64,000 nt of DNA from Fodinibacter sp963834965 (GCA_963834965.1 CAWIEI010000033.1:1-64000); one strand, 5' to 3'; positions 26,340-35,548 are shown, counted from the stretch's first letter. Translations and numbers: made by a program. The notes: generated by a model not told the origin, from the sequence alone.

Positions 26340-27005
26340 CTAATCGGATGCCGGCTGCCCACCTCGGGCGAGGAGCGTGCGGCACCAGAGGTCGAGCACC
26401 ATCGCCGCGTAGTCGCCCGGACCGCGGCCCCCACTGGTGGCCAGGCGGTAGAACGCTGCGCTGTTGGTCGTCCACAGCAGGTGGGCGACCTGGTCGTCGG
26501 TGAGGTCTGAGCGCACCTCCCCCGTGGCCCGCAGCTCGGTGGAGAAACGTCGCATGCTGGCGGCCCGCCGCTCGTCGAGCGCCTCCACCACGGCCCGGCA
26601 GGCCGGGTCGCGCTCGGCCGCGACGTGCAGCGCCTCTGCGAGCGGCACGACCGAGGGGAAGCGCTCGGCCAGCGCCGCGGCATACGTCTCGAGCTTCGCG
26701 CGAGCACCCTGCGCCGCCCTGATCGCCGCCACGTAGTCGCGGCCCTCTGAGGTCACCGGCTCGTCGCCCCCACCAAGCGCCATGTCATGCACCGCCAGCA
26801 GCAGCTCGGGCTTGCGCCCGACGCTGGTGTAGACGGTGTCGACCGACACCCCGGCCAACCGGGCGACGTCGGCCACCGTCACGGCGGCGTACCCCGTGGT
26901 GGTGAACAGCTCACGGGCGGCGGCGAGCACGGCGCGGCGGGTGGCGGCCGCCTGCTCGGCCCGAGCGGGCGAGCGGTAGGCGCGGGTCTTGACCTGGTCG
27001 GGCAC
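26340..27005 (-). CDS. TetR family transcriptional regulator
   Basis: A 221-residue repressor-type protein. The N-terminal HTH (AVTVADVARLAGVSVDTVYT, about residues 40-59) is clear; the ligand-binding half is not informative. I use GTG 27005 (VPDQVKTRAYRSP), since TACCGT ends 7 nt before it, rather than the in-frame start at 27068 that would overlap the cupin gene. A palindrome (27024-27050) just upstream of the -10 suggests autoregulation and control of the divergent cupin gene. Confidence 0.88.
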   Translation of the reverse strand: MPDQVKTRAYRSPARAEQAAATRRAVLAAARELFTTTGYAAVTVADVARLAGVSVDTVYTSVGRKPELLLAVHDMALGGGDEPVTSEGRDYVAAIRAAQGARAKLETYAAALAERFPSVVPLAEALHVAAERDPACRAVVEALDERRAASMRRFSTELRATGEVRSDLTDDQVAHLLWTTNSAAFYRLATSGGRGPGDYAAMVLDLWCRTLLARGGQPASD

Positions 27006-27023
27006 GGCACCTACGGTAGCAAT

Positions 27024-27050
27024 ATTCGTCCGAATCTTCTTCGGACCAAT
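27024..27050. promoter_or_regulatory. TetR operator-like palindrome in divergent promoter
   Basis: ATTCGTCCGAA (27024-27034) and TTCGGACCAAT (27040-27050) form 11-bp arms with one mismatch and a 5-bp centre. The site lies midway between the tetR and cupin start codons in an AT-rich pocket. Confidence 0.7.
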
Positions 27051-27066
27051 TGGGTGGAGGCTCGCC

Positions 27067-27564
27067 ATGAGCGGTCAGGTCGTCGTGCACCACGCCGGAG
27101 CGGGCCCGGGAACCTGGGCGATGGGCTCGCTCTTCGAGCACCTGGCGGGGGCCGCCGACACGGGCGGCGCCTACGGCGTGTCGCTCGTCATCCAGCCGCC
27201 CGGCATCGCGACTCCGCTGCACCGGCACACCCGGGAGGCCGAGGCGTTCTTCGTCATCGAGGGGCAGCTCGAGTACCGCGCCGGCGACGAGACCTTCGAG
27301 CTGACCGGCGGCAGCTTCATCCACCTGCCCCTCGGCGTGCCGCACGCGTTCCGCATCCGCGGTGACTCCCCCGCACGCATCCTGGCGATCACCGCACCCG
27401 GCGGGTTGCTCGACCTCTACGACGAGGTGGGGGTGCCGGCCGCCGCCATGCGGATGCCGGCAGAGGGCGAGGGACGCTCCATGCCCGAGGAGATCGCCCG
27501 CTGGAACGAGGTGGGCCCGCGCTACGGACTCGAGGTGGTCGGGCCACCCATCCCCGTCGGGTGA
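27067..27564 (+). CDS. Cupin domain protein
   Basis: A 165-residue single-cupin protein. Cupin motif 1 is visible as TPLHRHTREAEAFFVIEG (about residues 48-65, two His plus Glu metal ligands), and motif 2 as FIHLPLGVPHAFRI (about residues 87-100). It resembles quercetinase-like or sugar-epimerase-like small cupins, with substrate unknown. A GGAGG Shine-Dalgarno precedes ATG 27067. It is divergent from, and presumably controlled by, the TetR gene. Confidence 0.85.
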   Translation: MSGQVVVHHAGAGPGTWAMGSLFEHLAGAADTGGAYGVSLVIQPPGIATPLHRHTREAEAFFVIEGQLEYRAGDETFELTGGSFIHLPLGVPHAFRIRGDSPARILAITAPGGLLDLYDEVGVPAAAMRMPAEGEGRSMPEEIARWNEVGPRYGLEVVGPPIPVG

Positions 27565-27575
27565 CCGGCGACGCG

Positions 27576-27581
27576 TAGAGT
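27576..27581 (+). promoter_or_regulatory. Possible -10 element (TAGAGT) of formate dehydrogenase operon
   Basis: TAGAGT lies 40 nt before the fdsG GTG, leaving room for a short leader with a GAGGAG Shine-Dalgarno. No strong -35 is seen. Confidence 0.4.
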
Positions 27582-27621
27582 TGCGACGCAGGTCACACTC
27601 AGCGCAGAGGAGTCGACGAAC

Positions 27622-28107
27622 GTGCGTCAGCGAGGCCCCGGCCCGGCGCCGGCACCCGCCCCGGCGGACCCCGAGCGGGCGGCATCCGTGCGGGGCATCG
27701 CCGAGCAGCTGAGCACCCTGCGCGGGCCGCTGCTGCCGATCCTGCACGAGGTCGTGGCCACCCACGGCCACGTCACCGACGACGACGTCCTGGTCGTCGC
27801 GGAGGTGCTCAACCTCTCGCGGGCCGACGTGCACGGCGTCGTCACCTTCTACTCCGACCTGCGCCGCACCCCCCCGGCCGCACACCGGGTGGCCCTGTGC
27901 CGGGGCGAGGCCTGCCAGTCGCGCGGCGCCGAGGGGCTGTTCGCCGCGGCCGCCGACACGTGGAGCGGCTCGCCCGGGGTCGAGGTGACCGAGGTCTTCT
28001 GCCTGGGTCTGTGCGCCATCGGCCCGTCGGGCACCGTCGACGGTGCCCTGCACGCGGCCCTGACGCCCGACCGGCTCGACGCCCTGACCGAACGGTGGGG
28101 CCGATGA
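27622..28107 (+). CDS. fdsG: NAD-dependent formate dehydrogenase gamma subunit (NuoE-like)
   Basis: A 161-residue thioredoxin-fold [2Fe-2S] protein of the NuoE/24-kDa family. The four cluster cysteines are ALCRGEACQSRG (about residues 91-102) and EVFCLGLCAIGPSG (about 133-146). It passes electrons from the catalytic subunit to the NAD site in soluble formate dehydrogenases. The GTG start is preceded by GAGGAG. Its stop overlaps the start of fdsB (ATGA). Confidence 0.9.
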   Translation: MRQRGPGPAPAPAPADPERAASVRGIAEQLSTLRGPLLPILHEVVATHGHVTDDDVLVVAEVLNLSRADVHGVVTFYSDLRRTPPAAHRVALCRGEACQSRGAEGLFAAAADTWSGSPGVEVTEVFCLGLCAIGPSGTVDGALHAALTPDRLDALTERWGR

Positions 28108-29690
28108 CGACCGTGTGGGTGCCCTGTGATGCCGCCGCCGTGGCGCTCGGCGCCGATGCCGTGGCCGACGCCATCGCCGCGGCCGGAATCACGGTGCGCC
28201 GCAACGGCTCTCGCGGGATGCTGTGGCTCGAGCCGCTCGTCGAGGTCGAAACCGGGAGCGGCCGGGTGGGTTACGCCAACCTCACCGAGGCCGAGGTGGG
28301 CCCGCTCCTCGACGGTGCGCTCGACGACACCGACCGCTGCATCGGCGTCGTCGACGAGCACGAGTGGCTCGCCCGCCAGCACCGCGTGTCGTTCGCCCGG
28401 GTGGGGGTCATCGAGCCCACCGACCTCGCCGCCTACCGCGACCTCGGCGGCCTCGCCGGGCTCCAGCGCGCGCTGACCCTCTCGCCGGAGGACGTCGTGG
28501 CCGAGGTCACGGCCTCCGGCCTGCGCGGCCGCGGGGGCGCCGGGTTCCCCGCCGGCATCAAGTGGGAGACGGTGCGCACCGCCACCGCCGACGTGAAGTT
28601 CGTCTGCTGCAACGCCGACGAGGGCGACAGCGGCACCTTCGCCGACCGGATGCTCATCGAGGGCGACCCCTTCACCCTCGTCGAGGGGATGACGATCGCG
28701 GCCCTCGCGGTCGGCGCCACCGAGGGCTACGTCTACCTGCGCAGCGAGTACCCCCACGCCGTGCGCACACTGCGCCGCGCCATCGACATCGCTTACGCCC
28801 ACGGGGTGCTCGGCGAGTCGGTGCTCGGCAGCGGGCGGCGGTTCGACCTCGACGTGCGGGTCGGCGCCGGCGCCTACATCTGCGGCGAGGAGACCTCGAT
28901 GCTCGAGTCGCTCGAGGGCAAGCGGGGCGAGGTGCGGGCCAAGCCGCCCATCCCCGCGCTCGAGGGGCTGTTCGGCCGGCCGACGGTGGTCAACAACGTG
29001 CTGACCCTCGCGGCGGTGCCGATGGTGCTCGCCGACGGCGGCGAAGCGTACGCCGCTCTGGGAACGGGCCGTTCGCGCGGCACCCAGGTGTTCCAGCTCG
29101 CCGGCAACGTCGCCCGCGGCGGCATCGTCGAGGCCGACTTCGGGGTGTCGCTCGGCGAGCTCGTCGAGGGCTTCGGTGGGGGCACGGCATCCGGGCGGCC
29201 CGTGAAGGCCGTGCAGGTGGGCGGGCCGCTGGGCGCGTACCTGCCGCCGTCGCACTTCGACCTGCCGATGGACTACGAGGCGTTCGCGGCTGCTGGGGCG
29301 ATGGTCGGGCACGGCGGCGTGGTCGTGTGGGACGACACGATGGATGCCGGGGCGATGGCGCGCTTCGCGATGGAGTTCTGCGCCAAGGAGTCGTGCGGCA
29401 AGTGCACCCCGTGCCGCATCGGGTCGACGCGGGGCGTCGAGGTCATCGACCGCATCCGTGCGGCCTCCGACGACGGGGTCCGGCGCACCCAGCTCGTGCT
29501 CCTCGAGGACCTCTGCACCACGATGACCAAGGGCTCGCTGTGCGCCATGGGCGGGCTGACGCCGATGCCCGTGCGAAGCGCGCTCGAACACTTCCCGGAG
29601 GACTTCGGCGTGACGCGCGGCGACGGCCGCGATGCTGCACACGGCATCCCCGAGTCGGCGACCGTGACGACGGAAGGTGCCCGGCCATGA
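28104..29690 (+). CDS. fdsB: NAD-dependent formate dehydrogenase beta subunit (NuoF-like, diaphorase)
   Basis: A 528-residue flavoprotein that hands electrons to NAD. An N-terminal domain of about 110 residues precedes the NuoF core. The core has FMN/NAD motifs GLRGRGGAGFPAGIKW (about residue 138), CNADEGDSGTFADRM and GAGAYICGEETSMLESLEG. The [4Fe-4S] motif ESCGKCTPCRIGSTRG plus LEDLC follows near residue 435. Overlapping ATGA junctions at both ends couple it to fdsG and fdsA. Confidence 0.93.
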   Translation: MTTVWVPCDAAAVALGADAVADAIAAAGITVRRNGSRGMLWLEPLVEVETGSGRVGYANLTEAEVGPLLDGALDDTDRCIGVVDEHEWLARQHRVSFARVGVIEPTDLAAYRDLGGLAGLQRALTLSPEDVVAEVTASGLRGRGGAGFPAGIKWETVRTATADVKFVCCNADEGDSGTFADRMLIEGDPFTLVEGMTIAALAVGATEGYVYLRSEYPHAVRTLRRAIDIAYAHGVLGESVLGSGRRFDLDVRVGAGAYICGEETSMLESLEGKRGEVRAKPPIPALEGLFGRPTVVNNVLTLAAVPMVLADGGEAYAALGTGRSRGTQVFQLAGNVARGGIVEADFGVSLGELVEGFGGGTASGRPVKAVQVGGPLGAYLPPSHFDLPMDYEAFAAAGAMVGHGGVVVWDDTMDAGAMARFAMEFCAKESCGKCTPCRIGSTRGVEVIDRIRAASDDGVRRTQLVLLEDLCTTMTKGSLCAMGGLTPMPVRSALEHFPEDFGVTRGDGRDAAHGIPESATVTTEGARP

Positions 29691-32518
29691 CGATGATCGA
29701 CGAACCCACCCTGGAGACTCCTGACCGGGGCACGCCGCCCGTCCTGGGCGAGGCCACGGCGCACGTGACCATCGACGGCATCGCGGTGATGGTGCCGGTG
29801 GGCACCTCGGTGATGCGGGCGGCATCCCTGGCCGGGGTCGCCGTTCCCAAGCTGTGCGCCACCGACTCGCTCAAGGCGTTCGGGTCGTGCCGGCTGTGCC
29901 TGGTCGAGGTCGAGGGGATGAAGGGCACGCCGGCGTCGTGCACCACGCCCTGCACCGACGGCATGGTCGTGTCGACCCGCACCGAGCAGGTGCAGCAGCT
30001 GCGCCGCGGCGTGATGGAGCTCTACCTCAGCGACCACCCGAGCGACTGCGCCGGGTGTGCGCGCGGCAGCTGCGAGATGCAGCGGCTGGCCTCCGACGTG
30101 GGGTTGGCCGAGGTGCGCTACGGGCTGGGCGGCGCCTCGCACCTGGCGGAGGAGCCCGACGAGTCCAACCCCTACTTCGCCTACGACCCGGCCGCGTGCA
30201 TCGTGTGCTCGCGCTGCGTGCGGGCCTGCTCCGAGACCCAGGGCACCTTCGCGCTGACGGTGTCGGGGCGCGGCTTCGACTCGCGGATCACCCCCGGCGG
30301 CACCGACTTCCTCAGCTCCGAGTGCGTGTCGTGCGGCGCGTGCGTGCAGGCCTGCCCGACCGACGCCCTCACTGAGAAGTCGGTCGTCTCGCTCGGGATG
30401 CCGACCCGCTCGGTGGTCACGACGTGCGCCTACTGCGGGGTCGGCTGCTCGTTCAAGGCCGAGGTGCAGGGCGCTGGCGACGACACCCGGGTGGTGCGGA
30501 TGGTGCCGTGGAAGGACGGCGGCGCCAACGAGGGGCACTCGTGCGTCAAGGGCCGGTTCGCCTACGGCTACGCCTCCCACCGCGACCGGCAGATGTCGCC
30601 GATGGTGCGCGAATCGATCGACGACGAGTGGCGCGAGGTCTCGTGGGAGGAGGCCATCGAGCGGGTCGCCACCGGCTTCCTGGGCCTGCGCGAGAAGTAC
30701 GGCGTCGGCGCGATCGGCGGCATCTCGTCGTCGCGGTGCACCAACGAGGAGGTCTACGTCGTCCAGAAGATGGTGCGGGCTGCCTTCGGCAACAACAACA
30801 TCGACACCTGCGCGCGGGTCTGCCACTCCCCCACCGGCTACGGGCTGAACCATGCCTTCGGCACCTCGGCCGGCACCCAGGACTTCGCGTCGGTCGAGCA
30901 GGCCGACGTCATGCTCGTCATCGGTGCCAACCCGACCGACGCCCACCCGGTGTTCGCGTCGCGGATGAAGCGGCGGATGCGGGCCGGTGCGAGGGTGATC
31001 GTCGCCGACCCGCGGCGCATCGACCTGGTGCGCTCGCCGCACGTGGAGGCGGCCTTCCACCTGCCGGTGCGCCCCGGCACCAACGTCGCGTTCGTCAACG
31101 CGATGTGCCACGTCATCGTGACCGAGGGCCTGTGGGACGAGCTGTTCGTCCGCGCCCGCTGCGAGGACGCCGACAGCTACCTCGAGTTCATCGCCCGACC
31201 CGAGCACTCGCCCGAGGCGACGGAGCGCGAGACCGGCATCCCGGCATCCGAGCTGCGTTCTGCCGCCAGGCTGTACGCCGCCGGCCCGAACTCTGCCATC
31301 TACTACGGCCTCGGTGTCACCGAGCACAGCCAGGGCTCGACGATGGTGATGGGCATGGCCAACCTCGCGATGCTCACCGGCAACCTCGGCCGCGAGGGCG
31401 TGGGCGTCAACCCGCTGCGCGGGCAGAACAACGTGCAGGGGTCGTGCGACATGGGCTCGTTCCCGCACGAGCTGCCCGGCTACCGGCACGTGTCGCGGCC
31501 CGAGGTGCGCGAGATCTACGAGTCGCTGTGGGGCGTGACGATCCAGGCCGAGCCGGGGCTGCGCATCCCCAACATGTTCGACGCCGCGATCGGCGGGTCG
31601 TTCAAGGGGCTCTACGTGCAGGGCGAGGACATCGCGCAGAGCGACCCGAACACCCAGCACGTCGAGGCGGCGCTGCGCTCGATGGAGCTCGTCGTGGTGC
31701 ACGACCTGTTCCTCAACGAGACCGCGCGGTTCGCCCATGTGTTCCTGCCGGGCGCCTCGTTCCTCGAGAAGGACGGCACGTTCACCAACGCCGAGCGCCG
31801 CATCAACCGGGTGCGGCCCGTGATGCAGTCGCGCGTCGGCAAGGACGAGTGGCAGGTCGTGTGCGAGATCGCCACCGCGATGGGCTACCCGATGTCGTAT
31901 GCCGCGCCGAGCGAGATCATGGACGAGATCGCCGCCACCACACCGACGTTCGCCGGGGTGTCGTTCGCCCGGCTCGACGCCGAGGGCTCGATGCAGTGGC
32001 CGGTCACCGTGGCCGCCCCCCACGGCACGCCGACGATGCACGTCGGCTCGTTCGTGCGCGGCCTGGGCCAGCTCACCGCGACGGTCTACGTGCCGACGAC
32101 CGAGCGGGCCAACCGGCGCTACCCGCTGGTGCTCACCACCGGGCGCATCCTGTCGCAGTACAACGTGGGCGCCCAGACCCGGCGCACGCCCAACTCGACC
32201 TGGCACCCCGAGGACGTCCTCGAGATCCACCCGTCCGATGCCGAGCTGCGCGGCATCACCTCCGGCGACGTCGTCGAGCTGTCGTCGCGGGTGGGCGCCA
32301 CCCGGCTCACCGCCGTGGTCTCCGAACGGATGCCGGCCGGCGTCGTCTACACGACCTTCCACCACCCGGTGACCGGAGCCAACGTGGTGACCACCGAGAA
32401 CTCCGACTGGGCCACCAACTGCCCTGAGTACAAGGTGACCGCGGTGCAGGTCGAGGTGGTCACCGAGGCGGCCCGAGCCGAGGCGGATGCCGTTGCGGCC
32501 CAGTCGGTCCCGCGATGA
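29687..32518 (+). CDS. fdsA: Formate dehydrogenase alpha subunit (Mo/W-bis-PGD catalytic)
   Basis: A 943-residue catalytic subunit oxidising formate to CO2. N-terminal [2Fe-2S] cysteines (KLCATDS, GSCRLC, ASCTTPC) are followed by the His-Cys3 cluster (HPSDCAGCARGSCEM), two ferredoxin-type clusters (CIVCSRCVRAC, CVSCGACVQAC) and the pterin-domain cluster (CAYCGVGCSFKAE). The molybdenum ligand region reads CARVCHSPTGYG, so the ligand is Cys, not selenocysteine. The C-terminal molydopterin dinucleotide domain is complete. The layout matches soluble Fds enzymes. No fdhD or cofactor gene adjoins it. Confidence 0.95.
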   Translation: MTMIDEPTLETPDRGTPPVLGEATAHVTIDGIAVMVPVGTSVMRAASLAGVAVPKLCATDSLKAFGSCRLCLVEVEGMKGTPASCTTPCTDGMVVSTRTEQVQQLRRGVMELYLSDHPSDCAGCARGSCEMQRLASDVGLAEVRYGLGGASHLAEEPDESNPYFAYDPAACIVCSRCVRACSETQGTFALTVSGRGFDSRITPGGTDFLSSECVSCGACVQACPTDALTEKSVVSLGMPTRSVVTTCAYCGVGCSFKAEVQGAGDDTRVVRMVPWKDGGANEGHSCVKGRFAYGYASHRDRQMSPMVRESIDDEWREVSWEEAIERVATGFLGLREKYGVGAIGGISSSRCTNEEVYVVQKMVRAAFGNNNIDTCARVCHSPTGYGLNHAFGTSAGTQDFASVEQADVMLVIGANPTDAHPVFASRMKRRMRAGARVIVADPRRIDLVRSPHVEAAFHLPVRPGTNVAFVNAMCHVIVTEGLWDELFVRARCEDADSYLEFIARPEHSPEATERETGIPASELRSAARLYAAGPNSAIYYGLGVTEHSQGSTMVMGMANLAMLTGNLGREGVGVNPLRGQNNVQGSCDMGSFPHELPGYRHVSRPEVREIYESLWGVTIQAEPGLRIPNMFDAAIGGSFKGLYVQGEDIAQSDPNTQHVEAALRSMELVVVHDLFLNETARFAHVFLPGASFLEKDGTFTNAERRINRVRPVMQSRVGKDEWQVVCEIATAMGYPMSYAAPSEIMDEIAATTPTFAGVSFARLDAEGSMQWPVTVAAPHGTPTMHVGSFVRGLGQLTATVYVPTTERANRRYPLVLTTGRILSQYNVGAQTRRTPNSTWHPEDVLEIHPSDAELRGITSGDVVELSSRVGATRLTAVVSERMPAGVVYTTFHHPVTGANVVTTENSDWATNCPEYKVTAVQVEVVTEAARAEADAVAAQSVPR

Positions 32519-32784
32519 CCGGCGTGGGGGGCCACGGTGCGCCCCCGGTGGTGCGGCTGGGCCACGACCTGGTGCGCAACTTCGAGGCCTTGCCTCCCGA
32601 GAAGGCGGCGGTCGAGATCGCCACGCACATCCGCAAGTTCTGGGAGCCGCGGATGCGCCACGAGCTGCTGGCCCACATCCGCTGGGGTGACACGACGCTG
32701 CACCCGTTGCTCGTCCGGGCAGCCGAGGACCTCGTCGACGGTGATGTCGACCGCTCGGAGGTCAAGGAACCCTCCGGCGGCTGA
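32515..32784 (+). CDS. fdsD: Formate dehydrogenase delta subunit
   Basis: An 89-residue protein with the FdsD pattern: LVRNFEALPPEKAAVEIATH and IRKFWEPRMRHELL. It is a small accessory subunit of soluble NAD-linked formate dehydrogenases. The ATG overlaps the fdsA stop. It ends the operon; 112 bp without a clear terminator separate it from the ABC transporter genes. Confidence 0.88.
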   Translation: MTGVGGHGAPPVVRLGHDLVRNFEALPPEKAAVEIATHIRKFWEPRMRHELLAHIRWGDTTLHPLLVRAAEDLVDGDVDRSEVKEPSGG

Positions 32785-32896
32785 CCCTCGCGGGCGAGGC
32801 ATCCCTCACAGGATCGCGCCGACCTCCCGCAGCCACGCTTGACTGGTGCCGGGCGCTGTCGCGCCGGGCGGCAGGCCGCGCATCGGAGGTACGAGC

Positions 32897-33829
32897 ATGG
32901 CGGCCATCGAGGTCACCGGTCTGCGCAAGGTCTACGGAGGCGTCGCCGCGGTCGACGGGCTCGACCTGACGGTCGGTGACGGGGAGGTCGTCGCGCTGCT
33001 CGGGCCCAACGGGGCGGGCAAGACCACGACGGTCGAGATCCTCGAGGGTTACCGCGCCCGCGACGCCGGGACGGTCTCGGTGCTGGGGCACGATCCGCAG
33101 GCCGGCGGCCGGGCCTTCCGCGACCGGATCGGCATCGTGCTGCAGGAGGCGGGATTCGAGGACAACTTCACCCCGCGCGAGCTGATCCGGCTGCACGCCG
33201 GCTACTACTCGCACCCCCGCCCGCTGGGCGAGGTCATCACGCTCACCGGCCTCGACGAGAAGGCCGACGCCCGGGTGAGCACGCTGTCCGGGGGCCAGAA
33301 GCGGCGCCTGGACCTCGCCCTCGGCATCGTCGGGGACCCCGACCTGCTCTTCCTCGACGAGCCCACGACCGGCTTCGACCCCTCGGCGCGCCGCCGCGCC
33401 TGGGACCTCGTCGAGAGCCTGCGCGCCCTCGGCGCGACGATCCTGCTCACGACCCACTACCTCGACGAGGCCGAGCACCTCGCGGACCGGGTCGTCATCA
33501 TCGACCACGGCCAGGTCGTCGCCTCCGGCACCCCCGAGGAGCTCGCCGCGACCGCCGGAGCGGCCACCGTCATCTCCTTCCGGATGCCGGCCGGCCTGAC
33601 GGGAGCGGACCTGCCCACCCTGGGTGACGACCGGCGGATCGCCGGCAGCGTCGTCGAGGTGCGGACCCAGACGCCGACGGCCGACGTCGCGACGATCGCG
33701 ACCTGGGCCATCGAGCGCGGCGTCGAGCTCGACGCCCTGACCCTGGCGCGCCCGAGCCTCGAGGACGTCTACCTCGACCTGGTCGGCGAGCCGGGGCCCG
33801 AGACCCAGCCGTCGGTGGACGTCCGATGA
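32897..33829 (+). CDS. ABC transporter ATP-binding protein (drug/antibiotic export type)
   Basis: A 310-residue ATPase. Walker A LLGPNGAGKTTTVEIL (about residues 34-49), signature LSGGQKRRLDLALGIVGD (about 131), Walker B LLFLDEPTTGFDP and the switch His in LLTTHYLDEAEHL are all intact. A C-terminal extension of about 80 residues resembles DrrA-type exporters. ATG 32897 (MAAIEVTGL) follows a CGGAGG Shine-Dalgarno; the earlier in-frame start lacks one. Its stop overlaps the permease start. Confidence 0.92.
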   Translation: MAAIEVTGLRKVYGGVAAVDGLDLTVGDGEVVALLGPNGAGKTTTVEILEGYRARDAGTVSVLGHDPQAGGRAFRDRIGIVLQEAGFEDNFTPRELIRLHAGYYSHPRPLGEVITLTGLDEKADARVSTLSGGQKRRLDLALGIVGDPDLLFLDEPTTGFDPSARRRAWDLVESLRALGATILLTTHYLDEAEHLADRVVIIDHGQVVASGTPEELAATAGAATVISFRMPAGLTGADLPTLGDDRRIAGSVVEVRTQTPTADVATIATWAIERGVELDALTLARPSLEDVYLDLVGEPGPETQPSVDVR

Positions 33830-35502
33830 CCGCGGTGGCGAGCGCACCGCATCCGGCCGCGACCCGGGGCTCGGACCCGCTGCGGCTGTGGCGCCAGACC
33901 CGCCACGAGCTCGTCGCCCTGCGCCGCACCCCCATCACGCTCATCCTCAGCATCGGCCTGCCCCTGCTGTTCTTCGTGCTCCTGTCGGCGCTGGTCGGCA
34001 ACCAGACGGTCTCCGAGGGCGGCGTGCGGATGGTGCAGTTCCTGGCGCCCGGCATGGCCTCGTTCGGGGTCGTCATGGCGACCTTCACCTTCCTCGCCGT
34101 GGGCCTGGCGGAGGCTCGCTCGACCGGGGTGGTCAAGCGCCAGTCGGGCACCCCCGCGCCGCGCTGGCTGCTCATCGCGGGACGGGTGGGCGCCGCCCTC
34201 CTGCTCGGGCTGGTCTCGACGGGCCTGGTGCTCGGTGCGGGGGTCGCGTTCTACGACCTGCAGGTGCCCAGCCGCTCGATCCTCCCGATCATCGTCACCC
34301 TGTTGATCGCCTCGGCCTGCTTCAGCGCGCTGGGGCTCGCGCTGGCGATGGCCCTGCCGTCGATGCAGCTGACCGTCGCAGTGAGCAACGGCATCGTCAT
34401 CCCGCTGGCGTTCATCTCCGACATGTTCATGATGAGCGGGCGGATGCCGGACTGGCTCGCCATGATCGGCTGGCTGTTCCCGCTCAAGCACCTGACGGCC
34501 ATCTTCGGTGACGCCCTCAACCCCTACCTGAGCGGGTCCGGGTTCGCGCTCGACCACCTCGCCGTGCTCGCCCTCTGGGGGCTGGCCGGGGCCGTGGTGG
34601 CCACCGTTCAGCTGGGCCGGGACCGTGACCGCGACCCCTCCCGCCCGACCGACCAGCGGGCGAGCCAGGCCCGGGCCCGCCGGCGGCTGGCCGACTCCGC
34701 GACCCGCCGGACCAGCCACCCGTCGACCGGTGCCCTCGTGCTCGACCAGGTGCGCCACACGCAGTCGGTGCTCTGGCGCAACGCCTCGGCCGTCTTCTTC
34801 GCCGTCGCCTTCCCCGTGCTGCTGGTGGCGATCATCCCGGCCGTCAACGGTGGCGGGGACCTGCTGATGGAGGACGGCCAGACCCTCGGCGTCTTCTACG
34901 CGGGGGCCATGGCCATCTACGGCGCCGCCGTGACCGCCTACGTCAACATGCCGCAGGGCGTGGCCGAGGCACGCGACCGCGGGGTGCTCAAGCGCACCGG
35001 TGGGACACCGCTGCCCGCAGGCACCCTGGTGGCGGGCCGGGTCGTTGGGGCGCTGGCCGTCGCCCTCCTCACCGGGGTGGTGATCGTCGTGCTGACCGCG
35101 GTAGCCTTCCGCCCCGCGTGGCCGCCCGGGCTGCCCACTGCCGCACTGGTGCTCACCGTCGCCGCGGTCTGCTTCGCCGTCGTGGGGCTGGCGGTGATGA
35201 CGTTCGTACACTCGGCGCAGGCGCTCACCGGCGTCACCCTGGGCACGCTGCTTCCGCTGGCCTTCATCTCCGACATCTTCATCGTCGGCGCGAGCTTCCC
35301 ACCCGTACTGGATGCAGTGTCGTGGGTCTTCCCGCTGCGCCACGCGTCCGCCGCGATGAGCGAGGCCCTCGCCCCCGGGGCGGCGGCCGGCCTGCCCGTC
35401 GGGCACCTGGCCGTGCTGCTGGCCTGGACCCTGGCCGGTGCCCTCGTGCTGCGGTGGCGCTTCCGGTGGGAGCCGGGCGGGCCGGCCGCCAGACGAACCT
35501 GA
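33826..35502 (+). CDS. ABC-2 type permease with two fused permease domains
   Basis: A 558-residue membrane protein consisting of two homologous ABC-2 permease units of about 250 residues joined by an Arg-rich cytoplasmic linker (about residues 265-305). Matching features recur in each half: GLPLLFFVLL/AFPVLLVAII near the first helix, KRQSGTP/KRTGGTPLP loops and PLAFISDMF/PLAFISDIF. One polypeptide could therefore supply the full membrane pore for the single ATPase. The substrate is unknown. Confidence 0.88.
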   Translation: MTAVASAPHPAATRGSDPLRLWRQTRHELVALRRTPITLILSIGLPLLFFVLLSALVGNQTVSEGGVRMVQFLAPGMASFGVVMATFTFLAVGLAEARSTGVVKRQSGTPAPRWLLIAGRVGAALLLGLVSTGLVLGAGVAFYDLQVPSRSILPIIVTLLIASACFSALGLALAMALPSMQLTVAVSNGIVIPLAFISDMFMMSGRMPDWLAMIGWLFPLKHLTAIFGDALNPYLSGSGFALDHLAVLALWGLAGAVVATVQLGRDRDRDPSRPTDQRASQARARRRLADSATRRTSHPSTGALVLDQVRHTQSVLWRNASAVFFAVAFPVLLVAIIPAVNGGGDLLMEDGQTLGVFYAGAMAIYGAAVTAYVNMPQGVAEARDRGVLKRTGGTPLPAGTLVAGRVVGALAVALLTGVVIVVLTAVAFRPAWPPGLPTAALVLTVAAVCFAVVGLAVMTFVHSAQALTGVTLGTLLPLAFISDIFIVGASFPPVLDAVSWVFPLRHASAAMSEALAPGAAAGLPVGHLAVLLAWTLAGALVLRWRFRWEPGGPAARRT

Positions 35503-35511
35503 GTCCTGCCC

Positions 35512-35542
35512 TTGACAACATACAACCACTTGGTTGTATGTT
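35512..35542 (+). promoter_or_regulatory. ArsR-family promoter with embedded perfect palindromic operator
   Basis: TTGACA (35512-35517) is followed by the perfect 11-bp inverted repeat ACATACAACCA-CT-TGGTTGTATGT (35518-35541). It fills the spacer and overlaps the -10 (TATGTT, 35537-35542). The -10 ends 6 nt before GTG 35549. Repressor binding would directly block RNA polymerase. Confidence 0.75.
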
Positions 35543-35548
35543 TGTGCC

